Below are positions 21,332 through 28,903 of a stretch of DNA of 64,000 nt, in pieces. The position numbers and the translations under genes are program-made. Within the stretch, counting starts at the first letter, position 1, and every line of letters starts with the position of its first letter. The notes below the pieces were generated by a model. That model saw nothing but the letters and a program-made list of their open reading frames with translations, had not been told where the DNA came from and ran no database searches. The DNA comes from Lelliottia amnigena. GTDB lineage: Bacteria; Pseudomonadota; Gammaproteobacteria; Enterobacterales; Enterobacteriaceae. The DNA is taken from NCBI GenBank assembly GCA_900635465.1, contig LR134135.1, positions 1,674,001-1,738,000 of the forward strand. Direction: 5' to 3'.

Positions 21332-22339
21332 ATGAATCTTAAATCTGCGTTAATGACTGCTGCAATGGCAGCTATTTCAGTCAACAGCTTTGCCGCTGAT
21401 CCTCAACCAGAACGTCACGTGCAGGCGTTTCTGAATGCCCTGAACAGCGGTGGAGGAAAGCCTATTGAGCAGTTGTCTCCTCAGGACGCGCGTCAGGTGT
21501 TGATCAACGCGCAGAAAGGGGCGAAGCTGCCCGCCGCGGATGTCAGTGAAAAAACAATCAGCGTTGATGGCAAAGAAATATCACTGACTATTGTGAAGCC
21601 TCACAACACGACGGGAACCTTGCCCGTATTTATGTTCTTCCACGGCGGCGGCTGGATCCTGGGTGATTTCGCGACGCATGAGCGGCTCGTTCGCGATCTG
21701 GTTAATGAGTCTGGAGCGGCGGCCGTTTTTGTGAACTACACGCCATCTCCGGAAGCACATTTCCCTGTTGCGATTAATCAGGCTTATGCGGCAACCCGCT
21801 GGGTAGCTGAGCACGGAAGTGAAATAGGCGTCGATGGAAAACGCCTGGCCCTGGTTGGCAACAGTGTTGGTGGAAATATGGTTGCAGCTGTCGCGCTGCA
21901 GGCAAAACACCATAAGTCGCCAGCAATACGCTATGACGTTATGCTCTGGCCCGTTACTGACGCTCATTTCAATACCGATTCTTATAATCAATACGAGAAC
22001 GGGTATTTCCTCTCGCGCAACATGATGAAGTGGTTCTGGGATGCTTACACCACAAAAGAGAGCGATCGTAATAACATTCTTGCTTCACCGCTGCGCGCCA
22101 CATCTGAGCAGCTGCAGGGTCTGCCGCCCACTCTGATCCAGACGGCCGAATTTGATGTATTGCGTGATGAAGGTGAAGCTTTTGGCCGCAAACTGGATGC
22201 CGCCGGTGTAAACGTGACGGTTACCCGTTACAACGGATTAATCCATGATTACGGTCTGCTCAACGCACTGAGCGATGTTCCTGCCGTGCGGACTGCTATT
22301 GGACAGGCAGGTTACCAGCTGAAAGAACACCTGAAATAA
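21332..22339 (+). CDS. Exported alpha/beta hydrolase (hormone-sensitive-lipase-type esterase)
   Basis: A 335-residue protein with a Sec signal peptide (cleavage probably after NSFA, residue 21), so it is probably periplasmic. The HSL-family oxyanion motif is HGGGW (104-108). The triad is Ser178 (GNSVGGN), Asp274 (EFDVLRDEG) and His304 (LIHDYG). The family hydrolyses short-chain esters; the natural substrate is unknown. The start is ATG 21332 rather than the TTG at 21320. It may belong to the TetR regulon upstream. Confidence 0.88.
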   Translation: MNLKSALMTAAMAAISVNSFAADPQPERHVQAFLNALNSGGGKPIEQLSPQDARQVLINAQKGAKLPAADVSEKTISVDGKEISLTIVKPHNTTGTLPVFMFFHGGGWILGDFATHERLVRDLVNESGAAAVFVNYTPSPEAHFPVAINQAYAATRWVAEHGSEIGVDGKRLALVGNSVGGNMVAAVALQAKHHKSPAIRYDVMLWPVTDAHFNTDSYNQYENGYFLSRNMMKWFWDAYTTKESDRNNILASPLRATSEQLQGLPPTLIQTAEFDVLRDEGEAFGRKLDAAGVNVTVTRYNGLIHDYGLLNALSDVPAVRTAIGQAGYQLKEHLK

Positions 22340-22424
22340 CGCCTAGATGACCAGCTGGCTCACCGGCTGGTCATCCCTGACTCGGTTCCCGTTTTTTGCG
22401 CCGGAATTCCCCAAACCGTCACCT

Positions 22425-22664
22425 CTATTCCATCACCATCCAGGCGTCCGCCTCGTCGAACATCTCTTCAAGCATACGGTTCAGTTTTTCACGATCGCTT
22501 TTACTTGCATCGCTGTTTAAGCCGTTCGCTTGCATCGGTTTAACCTTCACAATCGCATCGGGGAAAATACGATGCACGCGTTTGGTTAACTCATTCAGAA
22601 TGATGTCACTCGCACCGACCAGACCCTGAACGTTACGCTTGTCATACACGAGTTCAACAAACAT
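22425..22664 (-). CDS. msgA: DinI-like/MsgA-like small protein
   Basis: A 79-residue DinI-family protein (MFVELVYDKRNV to AWMVME), the same length as Salmonella MsgA and closest to it by eye. DinI binds RecA filaments and modulates the SOS response. MsgA was described as a macrophage-survival gene. The start at ATG 22664 follows GAGGTAAGT. A LexA box 13-32 bases upstream indicates SOS control. The assignment to MsgA rather than another DinI paralogue is by memory of the sequence. Confidence 0.8.
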   Translation of the reverse strand: MFVELVYDKRNVQGLVGASDIILNELTKRVHRIFPDAIVKVKPMQANGLNSDASKSDREKLNRMLEEMFDEADAWMVME

Positions 22665-22676
22665 ACTTACCTCAAT

Positions 22677-22696
22677 AACTGTTTTTATATACAGCA
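22677..22696. promoter_or_regulatory. LexA (SOS) box upstream of the msgA-like gene
   Basis: CTGT (22679-22682), eight AT-only bases, then ACAG (22691-22694) fit the LexA consensus CTGT-N8-ACAG with an AT centre. It lies directly upstream of the msgA-like start codon, where LexA binding would block transcription. Confidence 0.75.
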
Positions 22697-22802
22697 TTTT
22701 CACTGGTCACGCTGAAAGAGTCAAGAACGCATCAGATAAATGAGGCTTAAAAATCATTCTGATAAATGCCTCTGATTTCATCACGCGTTCAGGGAGGTAA
22801 AA

Positions 22803-22832
22803 ATGAACCCACTTCGCAGCGACGGAAGCTAG
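22803..22832 (+). CDS. Possible 9-residue leader peptide with a strong ribosome site
   Basis: AGGGAGGT sits five bases before an ATG that opens a nine-codon frame, MNPLRSDGS. Just after it AGCTGG (22830s) and CCAGCT (near 22905) could pair. This may be a leader or the start of a frameshifted longer gene. No downstream gene depends on it clearly, except the 70-residue ORF at 22944. Confidence 0.2.
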   Translation: MNPLRSDGS

Positions 22833-22943
22833 CTGGAAATGCGTTTCGCTTGAAAAGAAGTGTCACACTTGGCCGGTGTAAAAATTCACCGAACCCTTTT
22901 CTGCCAGCTACGCTTAGAGAGGTAACAAACAGTGGGAGGGGTT

Positions 22944-23156
22944 ATGCTGACTCATTCTGAAGCGAAACGATGGGCGTCTGTAATGTTGAAATCAGCGTTG
23001 TGTGACGGCATGAAAACGGATGAGATTTCTCGGCAGGTGCATCTTATTTGCGACCACCACGGAAGAGAATGTCTTGAAGAATTGATCGAAGAAATCTTAA
23101 TAGAAGCAGGGCGGTTAGGACCCAAACACAGCGCCGGAGAGATTGCCCAGCATTGA
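22944..23156 (+). CDS. Small hypothetical protein, 70 residues
   Basis: It starts MLTHSEAKRWASVMLKSAL and is rich in Glu, His and Cys near the middle (LICDHHGREC). No family was recognised and no membrane segment is present. GGGAGGGG lies just before the ATG, slightly close. It is followed by a bidirectional hairpin. Codon use looks normal for the region, so it is probably a real gene. Confidence 0.5.
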   Translation: MLTHSEAKRWASVMLKSALCDGMKTDEISRQVHLICDHHGRECLEELIEEILIEAGRLGPKHSAGEIAQH

Positions 23157-23190
23157 GTCCATTTGACTGCACACTACTTTTGATGAGAAT

Positions 23191-23212
23191 CCGGGAGCGT
23201 GCTCGCTCCCGG
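23191..23212. terminator. Bidirectional hairpin between the small ORF and the chemoreceptor
   Basis: CCGGGAGCG (23191-23199) and CGCTCCCGG (23204-23212) form a perfect 9-bp stem with a TGCT loop between two convergent genes. No T-only tail is present on either side. Confidence 0.6.
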
Positions 23213-23239
23213 GTTAATCGTTTTGTTTCTAAAAATTAA

Positions 23240-24808
23240 TTAAAACGTCTGTTTAACTTTAAAGATCGACACGGACTGGGTCAGTAAGTTTGCCTGGTTA
23301 TTCACACCCGATGCCGTCGTTGCCACTTCCTCAACTAACGCTGCGTTTTGCTGAGTCACGTGATCCATCTGGGTGATCGCCACGCGAATCTGCTCCACGC
23401 CACGGCTTTGCTCTTGTGAGGCTAAAGCAATGTTGTCCATCATCACGTTGACCTTACTGACGGCACTGCTGATATCCAGCATGGTCTTGCTGGTTCTGTT
23501 TGCCAGCTCAGCCCCTTCCTGAATATACAGCGTGGATTCGTTGATGAGACCGGTTATCTCTTTTGCAGAGTCGGTACAGCGACGCGCCAGATTTCTGACT
23601 TCACCGGCGACCACGGCAAATCCGCGACCGGATTGTCCAGCTCGCGCAGCCTCAACCGCGGCATTCAGCGCCAGGATGTTGGTCTGGAATGCAATGCTAT
23701 CGATAACGCTGATAATATCGACCATCTTCTGTGCGCTCAGGCTGATGGCATCCATTTTCTGCATCATATTCTGCATTTGTTCTTCGCCCGCGGTTGCGAT
23801 ACCTGCTGCGTTTTGCACCATATGCGAAGCCTGAAGCGCGTTGTCGGTATTCATTTTCACCGTTGAGGTAATCTGCTCCATGCTGGCTGCTGTTTCCACA
23901 ACGGCTGCGGCTTGTTCTTCAGTACGACGAGACAGGTCGCTATTTCCTGCAGAAATTTCTTGTGTACCAATATTAATAGACTCCACCCCCTGTCGAATAG
24001 TGACAACGGTAGAGTTCAGCTCTGCCTGCATCGTTTGTAATGATGCGAACAATAAACCAATTTCATTCGAGCTGGTGACATGAATATCCGCTGTTAAATT
24101 CCCTTTACCAATGTGTTCGAAATGTTGGGCCACTTCACTGAGAGGGCGAATTAATGCATTCCTCATCCACAAGTTGATAGAGATGAATAATAGGATGGCG
24201 ATAGCCAGCAGGCTGACCATTATAAGTATCGCAAAATGATAAGAACGGTTGCTGTAATTAATCACTTTAGTCAGATTATGCTGGGTTGCATCGATATAGG
24301 ACTGGTATTCGCTATCCCATGACTGCCGCGCCTTAAGCGTTGCACTACGGTTCGCAGCATAGATTGGCTTAAGATCTTCCGCTCCTGCTGAATTGATAAT
24401 AGAACTCGCATTATGGTTTATAACACTAACTTGTTGGTCGTAGCTGTTTTGCATTCTTTCACCCAGTTCTGGCTGGGTAGTGGAGAGACCCGGGATTTTA
24501 ACAAATTGCTGATACTGGATCTCGGCAGATTGCATTTCTTTCTCAATACTGGCTTTCACAGCAGGTTCGTCGATATCCTCGCCATGTATTTTTGCCTGAG
24601 TCACGGTATCGATTATGATACGCGCACGCAAAATAGCATCGCGCGCAGAGTTAAGCGCTTTTTGTTCGGCGGCATTGTAGTTTAACGTTTGAATATCGCT
24701 GTTACTGTGCCACAGGAAATAGAGACCAAGGCCGCTTGAGAGAAATAGCATTAAAGTAAAAGATGCTAGAACAATTAATAGCCCCACCCTGATTTTAATA
24801 TTTTTCAA
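23240..24808 (-). CDS. Methyl-accepting chemotaxis protein
   Basis: A 522-residue chemoreceptor with a first membrane segment (about 8-32), a periplasmic four-helix Tar/Tsr-like sensor domain and a second membrane segment (about 190-212). A HAMP domain with MRNALIRPL follows, then the signalling domain with the hairpin motif QTNILALNAAVEAARAG. The C-terminus ends SIFKVKQTF and lacks the NWETF pentapeptide that recruits CheR/CheB, so it is probably a low-abundance receptor that needs others for adaptation. The ligand is unknown. A FliA promoter upstream ties it to the flagellar regulon. Confidence 0.93.
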   Translation of the reverse strand: MKNIKIRVGLLIVLASFTLMLFLSSGLGLYFLWHSNSDIQTLNYNAAEQKALNSARDAILRARIIIDTVTQAKIHGEDIDEPAVKASIEKEMQSAEIQYQQFVKIPGLSTTQPELGERMQNSYDQQVSVINHNASSIINSAGAEDLKPIYAANRSATLKARQSWDSEYQSYIDATQHNLTKVINYSNRSYHFAILIMVSLLAIAILLFISINLWMRNALIRPLSEVAQHFEHIGKGNLTADIHVTSSNEIGLLFASLQTMQAELNSTVVTIRQGVESINIGTQEISAGNSDLSRRTEEQAAAVVETAASMEQITSTVKMNTDNALQASHMVQNAAGIATAGEEQMQNMMQKMDAISLSAQKMVDIISVIDSIAFQTNILALNAAVEAARAGQSGRGFAVVAGEVRNLARRCTDSAKEITGLINESTLYIQEGAELANRTSKTMLDISSAVSKVNVMMDNIALASQEQSRGVEQIRVAITQMDHVTQQNAALVEEVATTASGVNNQANLLTQSVSIFKVKQTF

Positions 24809-24855
24809 AATAAACTCCTTTGTACCCTTTGCCGATGAAACGTTAGTTGACGTGA

Positions 24856-24882
24856 TTATCGGCAGCGGTAATGGAGGCTTGA
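24856..24882 (-). promoter_or_regulatory. Sigma-28 (FliA) promoter of the chemoreceptor
   Basis: On the minus strand TCAAGCCT, exactly 11 bases, then GCCGATAA, against the FliA consensus TAAAGTTT-N11-GCCGATAA. The -10 element is perfect and the -35 matches at 5 of 8. It lies about 50 bases upstream of the chemoreceptor ATG, giving a 5' leader of about 40 bases. Confidence 0.8.
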
Positions 24883-25144
24883 TTCAGATAGACCACAAAA
24901 CACACCTAAATCCAAAATATGAAGTTTAACGTTTTATTTTGGTTTCTTTTCGAGACGAAAAGTTGATGATCCTAACGCGTATATATTAACGATGAGGGTT
25001 GTTTATGTTTTTTCAGGTAATTCAATTAAATAGTGTTTTGCAGGTGTTTTGTCTGCGTTATCCCAGTACCGAGGCGATCTGCAACATCATGCATCCCAGA
25101 CATCGTGCTGATGACCCTCGGGAGATACATCGGTAACGTAAGGC
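24883..25144. other. AT-rich intergenic stretch, no gene supported
   Basis: No ribosome site with a convincing frame is seen. A 43-codon frame from 25003 lacks any recognisable features. The stretch separates the chemoreceptor promoter from the candidate small RNA terminator at 25145. Confidence 0.4.
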
Positions 25145-25315
25145 AAAAAAAAGCCCACCAAAAGTGGGCAAGAAATACTGGAAGCAATGTGAGCAATGTC
25201 GTACTAAATACCTGAGTGTTTTACTCAACTATTCAGTAATGAGAAAGATAATTCTTCTCATCCAAAGATGCAACCCCATCTTTTGTGTGGCGGATAATTT
25301 TTTTGTTGTCGATAA
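25145..25315 (-). ncRNA. Candidate small RNA ending in an intrinsic terminator
   Basis: On the minus strand GCCCAC-TTTTG-GTGGGC is followed by eight T residues (terminator about 25145-25170), a textbook intrinsic terminator, yet no protein gene on this strand ends here. Upstream, TATTTT (25314-25319) could be a -10 element, and a perfect CRP site lies at 25333-25348. A transcript of about 140-160 bases would result. It is unidentified; the exact 5' end is a guess. Confidence 0.35.
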
Positions 25316-25332
25316 AATACGCAACCAGTCAC

Positions 25333-25348
25333 TGTGATGCCTATCACA
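25333..25348. promoter_or_regulatory. CRP binding site upstream of yeaQ
   Basis: TGTGA-TGCCTA-TCACA is a perfect match to the CRP consensus. On the plus strand an extended -10 (TGCTATCCT, 25370-25378) places the yeaQ start near 25385, with the CRP site centred about 44 bases upstream, near the class II position. It also lies between yeaQ and the candidate minus-strand RNA, so it could serve either. Confidence 0.65.
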
Positions 25349-25430
25349 AATTTCCTTTCTGAGATCCTGTGCTATCCTTTTCTGTGTTGTTGATTTAGTA
25401 ACAAAAACCAAACAGAGAGGGAAGCTAGCT

Positions 25431-25679
25431 ATGGGAATTTTATCCTGGATTATTTTTGGTCTTATTGCGGGGATTCTGGCGAAGTGGATCATGCCTGGCA
25501 AAGACGGCGGTGGGTTCTTCGTCACCGTGATTCTGGGTGTCATTGGTGCCGTGGTCGGTGGCTGGATCAGCACCTTGTTCGGTTTTGGTAAAGTCGATGG
25601 ATTCAACTTCGGCAGCTTTGCTGTCGCCGTCATTGGTGCGTTGGTTGTTCTGTTTATCTACAGAAAAATCAAAAGTTAA
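25431..25679 (+). CDS. yeaQ: GlsB/YeaQ/YmgE-family small membrane protein
   Basis: An 82-residue transglycosylase-associated protein with three hydrophobic segments and the motif IMPGKDGGGFF between the first two. It is nearly identical to E. coli YeaQ (MGILSWIIFGLIAGILAKWI at the start). The role is unclear; the family is stress-induced in several bacteria. A terminator follows at 25694. The neighbours yoaJ, yoaK and dgcP match the E. coli yeaQ region. Confidence 0.93.
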   Translation: MGILSWIIFGLIAGILAKWIMPGKDGGGFFVTVILGVIGAVVGGWISTLFGFGKVDGFNFGSFAVAVIGALVVLFIYRKIKS

Positions 25680-25693
25680 GCATTGAACATGTC

Positions 25694-25723
25694 AAAAAGG
25701 CTGCCGTCAGGCGGCCTTTTTGC
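25694..25723. terminator. Bidirectional terminator between yeaQ and yoaJ
   Basis: AAAAAGGC.GCC pairs with GGC.GCCTTTTT around GTCAG, flanked by A-run and T-run, so it can act for yeaQ and for the convergent yoaK-yoaJ transcript. Confidence 0.85.
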
Positions 25724-25730
25724 GTTTGGA

Positions 25731-25805
25731 TCACCACCAGCCCAGCTGGCTGCCCGCGACGGCCACAACGGCGATGATTAACATAATGATGGTTGTCTTT
25801 CTCAC
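25731..25805 (-). CDS. yoaJ: Small membrane protein YoaJ, 24 residues
   Basis: A GTG start immediately after the yoaK stop opens a 24-codon frame, ending VAVAGSQLGWW. E. coli YoaJ is also 24 residues, starts MKKTTIIM and ends LGWW, so the match is clear. It is a single hydrophobic helix, probably in the inner membrane, of unknown function. Stop-start proximity suggests coupling to yoaK. Confidence 0.85.
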   Translation of the reverse strand: MRKTTIIMLIIAVVAVAGSQLGWW

Positions 25806-25904
25806 TTATGCCCCTGGAGCGGCGTAGCCGCCGACAAAAAACCACGTTAAAAAGACCACTGCCGTTATAAAAATAACGACCGGGAACACAATTCCAATCC
25901 GCAT
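25806..25904 (-). CDS. yoaK: Small membrane protein YoaK, 32 residues
   Basis: The frame starts MRIGIVFPVVIFITAVVF and ends GGYAAPGA, almost identical to E. coli YoaK, with one membrane helix followed by a short tail. The function is unknown. AGGTAAT lies before the ATG. The pair yoaK-yoaJ sits between dgcP and yeaQ, as in E. coli, and probably shares a transcript with dgcP. Confidence 0.88.
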   Translation of the reverse strand: MRIGIVFPVVIFITAVVFLTWFFVGGYAAPGA

Positions 25905-25946
25905 GACATTACCTTATGGGTTTATTTGTCGCCAGAGTTTACGGGG

Positions 25947-26975
25947 TTAATCCGATGGGAGAAAGCGCGTTTTGCTTTTCTCTTTTTTATCACGATACAT
26001 CTCAGCATCTGCGGCGCGTAATGCACCGTCAGCATCAATGTGTAAAGGATCGACAGAGACGATGCCTAAACTGGCACCAGGGTAGACGATATGCACATTT
26101 CCCAACCAATATTCTCCAGCGATACAGGCACTGACCTGCTTCCTGAGAATATTCACCTGTGTGTTATCGGCTTCATTATTATCTTTGCTAAGACACGCCA
26201 CCAGGAACTCGTCACCGCCTAATCGGCCAACAATATCATCCTCCGTTTGGCCCGTGGTTAACCGCTTACCGACCTCAACCAAAAATTGATCGCCGGTCTC
26301 ATGGCCATAACGGTCATTAATGAGTTTGAAATCGTCCAGATCGATATAGGCGATGATCGCATTGCGTTTGAGATGGCGCGCGAGCGAGAAAAGGGTGGTG
26401 AGGTTTTCAAAAATCGCGCGGCGATTCGGCAGCCCGGTTAGCGCATCGGTATACGAATGGGCGATCAGCGCAGCGTTTGCTTCGCGCAACTGCATGACCA
26501 GCGACTCTTTTTGGATGTACTGCGCGATAAGACCGGCAAACAGCTGTAACACCTGTTCACCGCGATGGCTCAAGGTTTTCTTTTCCGAGCTGGTGGCGCA
26601 GAGTGTACCGTACAGTGAACCATCTGCCAGATGAATGGGAATACTCATGTAGGTGGTGATGCCCAGCGTTTTTGCCGCATCGCAATCTGCCCAGTGTCCT
26701 GCCACGTCATCACTGTAAAAACAACGGCTCTCAATAGCCCGTTTGCACAATGTCTCTCCCCAGGGGACGCTCAGCCCTTCAGGGATCTGCATCTGTTTAC
26801 TGTTGCGGGCATAAAGAATGTGCTGCAAACGTGCATTGATATCGACTTTTGTGAGATAGGTCGATTCCATTTCGGTGACAATCTCAAGCATTTCCAGCAG
26901 TTGACGTACCAGGCTTTCGAGTGATTGTTCGGTTGCGAGAGTTTCTGAAACACGGGCAAGAATAATATCCGACAT
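25947..26975 (-). CDS. dgcP: Diguanylate cyclase DgcP (GAF-GGDEF)
   Basis: DgcP (YeaP) makes cyclic di-GMP. An N-terminal GAF domain (about 20-165) precedes the GGDEF domain with the active-site motif GRLGGDEFLVA and the usual DALTGLPNRRAIF start. The start is set at ATG 26975 (MSDIILARVSETL), which aligns with E. coli YeaP. This gives 342 residues (E. coli 341); an upstream in-frame start would add 27. A terminator-like hairpin lies in the leader region at 27109-27136. Confidence 0.93.
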   Translation of the reverse strand: MSDIILARVSETLATEQSLESLVRQLLEMLEIVTEMESTYLTKVDINARLQHILYARNSKQMQIPEGLSVPWGETLCKRAIESRCFYSDDVAGHWADCDAAKTLGITTYMSIPIHLADGSLYGTLCATSSEKKTLSHRGEQVLQLFAGLIAQYIQKESLVMQLREANAALIAHSYTDALTGLPNRRAIFENLTTLFSLARHLKRNAIIAYIDLDDFKLINDRYGHETGDQFLVEVGKRLTTGQTEDDIVGRLGGDEFLVACLSKDNNEADNTQVNILRKQVSACIAGEYWLGNVHIVYPGASLGIVSVDPLHIDADGALRAADAEMYRDKKEKSKTRFLPSD

Positions 26976-27108
26976 GACGTGGGTAGACTCCCATGCAGAA
27001 GACGTCAGTATCTGCATGCTATGCTGAATTTTTCGACTGTGGGTGTAGTAAAACATGAATACAGAGAATTTAATATATCAGCAGAAGAGCCTGCTATTTT
27101 TGGTGGGA

Positions 27109-27187
27109 AAAAGGCCCCGCGCGTGAGGCGGGGCAAAGACATCTTGATTACGGAATGATGTTCTCTGGTCAGGGAGAACGCGCTCAC
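27109..27187 (-). ncRNA. Candidate small RNA or leader attenuator upstream of dgcP
   Basis: On the minus strand GCCCCGC-CTCAC-GCGCGGGGC is followed by TTTTT (27109-27136), a strong intrinsic terminator 130 bases before the dgcP ATG. No protein gene ends here. The transcript reaching it must start in 27137-27283. Either it is a short independent RNA, or dgcP expression is controlled by attenuation. The 5' end is not known. Confidence 0.4.
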
Positions 27188-27283
27188 TGTAGGGCGAAAA
27201 AGTGCAGAATTGATGGAGAAATCATGGAGAAAACCCCGCTCAGTCGTTACGCTTAGCGCTCTTTTTTTCGAAAGGACACTCTT

Positions 27284-27526
27284 ATGCGATATCTGTTACT
27301 GGCAATGGCGCTGCCATTAGCCGCTTGTTCTACCCCGCCAGAAGCCCCAAAACCGCCGGAAATTGGTATGGCAAATCCAGCAGCCGTTTACTGCGTGAAG
27401 AAAGGCGGAGAGCGGGTTCCGGTGCAAAGTCCGCAGGGCATACGCACAGAATGCAAGTTGCCGGGCGGTGAAGTGATGGATGAGTGGGATCTGTTCCGGC
27501 GCGATCACCCGACGCCAGCCAGGTGA
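27284..27526 (+). CDS. yoaF: DUF333 lipoprotein YoaF
   Basis: An 80-residue putative lipoprotein. The lipobox LAAC puts the lipid-bearing Cys at residue 15. The DUF333 core (IGMANPAAVYCVKKGG to CKLPGGEVMDEW) matches E. coli YoaF, including the paired cysteines. The function is unknown. AAAGGAC precedes the ATG at 27284. The position next to dgcP is as in E. coli. Confidence 0.9.
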   Translation: MRYLLLAMALPLAACSTPPEAPKPPEIGMANPAAVYCVKKGGERVPVQSPQGIRTECKLPGGEVMDEWDLFRRDHPTPAR

Positions 27527-27602
27527 CATCCCGCAATTGATTGCGATACAATTCTCTTTAGGAATTATCTTAGCCTGCGGGCGAGTACATCACGAGAGAA
27601 GA

Positions 27603-27908
27603 ATGTTTCAGTTAAAACCGGGTTGTTTGGCAATGATTATTGGCGCCCGCACGTCCGCAGGGCGGTGTAATATCGGCAAATCCGTTGAGCTTTTTGAGCT
27701 TTGTCAGCCGGGTCTGCGTTTCCTGAATCCTGTCAATGGGGTCATGACGGAGCTGCCTGCCACGGCGGATCGTGCCCTTTGGCTGGTGACCGGTGATGTT
27801 TATGCCTTTGATAAGCAACACGGTTTCGCGTTTATCCGCCCTGAACATTTGATGCCCCTGACGCCTGACGAAGCCCCGCAAATGCTCGACGAGCTTATGC
27901 TCGGCTAA
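27603..27908 (+). CDS. Hypothetical protein, 101 residues
   Basis: The frame starts MFQLKPGCLAMIIGARTSAG after GAGAGAAG and ends MLDELMLG. It has a small beta-rich look with GVMTELPATADRALWLVTGD, compatible with an SH3-like barrel. No known family was recognised, and E. coli has no gene at this place. Its stop is two bases from the convergent yeaO stop. Confidence 0.6.
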   Translation: MFQLKPGCLAMIIGARTSAGRCNIGKSVELFELCQPGLRFLNPVNGVMTELPATADRALWLVTGDVYAFDKQHGFAFIRPEHLMPLTPDEAPQMLDELMLG

Positions 27909-27909
27909 A

Positions 27910-28254
27910 TTACCGGTGCCGCAGCCAGTCGGCTAACACCAGTGCGTGGTTTTGTTCGGTATTTTTAGCCGCGTAAAGCAGCGTCACGGTCTGGTTTTTC
28001 GCCAGCGCGGCGATACGTTTGCCTTCGTCCTCATGCTCGGCCAACTCCTGTTGATAGGCCTGGCTGAAGGCCGCAAAATCAATCGTCTCGCTGTGAAACG
28101 CTTTGCGTAATGTGCTGGAGGGCGCAAGCGTTTTGCACCACTCGTCATACGCTAAGTCAGATTTTTTAACCCCTCGCGGCCAGAGCCGATCGACCAGAAC
28201 GCGATATCCGTCATCTTCGGTCGATGCGTCATAGACGCGTTTACATTGAATCAT
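27910..28254 (-). CDS. yeaO: DUF488-family protein YeaO
   Basis: A 114-residue protein with the DUF488 core YRVLVDRLWPRGVKKSDL, DEWCKTLAPS and TLLYAAKNTEQNHALVLADW, matching E. coli YeaO. The biochemical function is unknown. The start is ATG 28254 (MIQCKRVYD) after GAGAGAAA; the frame is open far upstream but that part is the shadow of the next gene. It overlaps the end of the DUF523 gene by 14 bases, so the two are probably co-transcribed. Confidence 0.92.
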   Translation of the reverse strand: MIQCKRVYDASTEDDGYRVLVDRLWPRGVKKSDLAYDEWCKTLAPSSTLRKAFHSETIDFAAFSQAYQQELAEHEDEGKRIAALAKNQTVTLLYAAKNTEQNHALVLADWLRHR

Positions 28255-28744
28255 TTTCTCTCTCCTCAACCCAGGCGATAAGCTCCATGAGCTGGTTATC
28301 GGAAAATACCTGAATACCGTGTTCGCGCAAGAGCGCTGCGGCGACGCCCATTCCGGCGTGTTTCTGCCCAGTGAAACTGCCGTCGTAAATGAACTCGCTG
28401 CCACATGTGGGACTGCCGTCCGTGAGCAACGCCGCGCTGCAATCTGACGCCAGTGCGGCGCGTAACGCCAGCCAGGCGGCCAGTTGATAATGCCCGGTGA
28501 CGTCGGTGCCATCACTTTCCAGAATACACGCGTTTTCCGCCATGACATCTTTTCCATTGCCTGCCACAATTTCGGCAGGTAAACGAGGAATTGACAGCCC
28601 TGCGGCCAGCTCCGGACAGTGCGTTACCAGCCGGTGTTCCCGCTGCCAGCGCTGGAGCGTTTCAGAAATTTGCGCCTTTTCACTGCCGTTATAGCGAACC
28701 TTGTGGCCCATCAGGCATGCGCTCACCAGAATCATGGTTTTCAT
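28241..28744 (-). CDS. DUF523 family protein
   Basis: A 167-residue DUF523 protein. Conserved cysteine motifs are SACLMGHKVRYNG near the start, CPELAAGL and DGSPTCGS. These cysteines suggest metal or Fe-S binding, but the function of the family is unknown. It precedes and overlaps yeaO. E. coli lacks it at this position. Confidence 0.85.
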   Translation of the reverse strand: MKTMILVSACLMGHKVRYNGSEKAQISETLQRWQREHRLVTHCPELAAGLSIPRLPAEIVAGNGKDVMAENACILESDGTDVTGHYQLAAWLALRAALASDCSAALLTDGSPTCGSEFIYDGSFTGQKHAGMGVAAALLREHGIQVFSDNQLMELIAWVEERENDSM

Positions 28745-28903
28745 TGGGTTTAAGTCGGTCCAAAGAAGGGGTGAAAATACGCTAACACACTATAACACCA
28801 CATTTTTCCCCCTCTAATTTAAGGTATTGTGATACGGGCAAAAGATCGGTAGGCTGAGGTTCCTTATGTTACCTGAATATTTTTCTGGCATATGGAACCT
28901 CTT

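Noticed and set aside
25003-25135. 43-codon ORF (MFFQVIQLNS...) before the candidate small RNA
   Set aside because: No ribosome site and no recognisable features; composition looks random.
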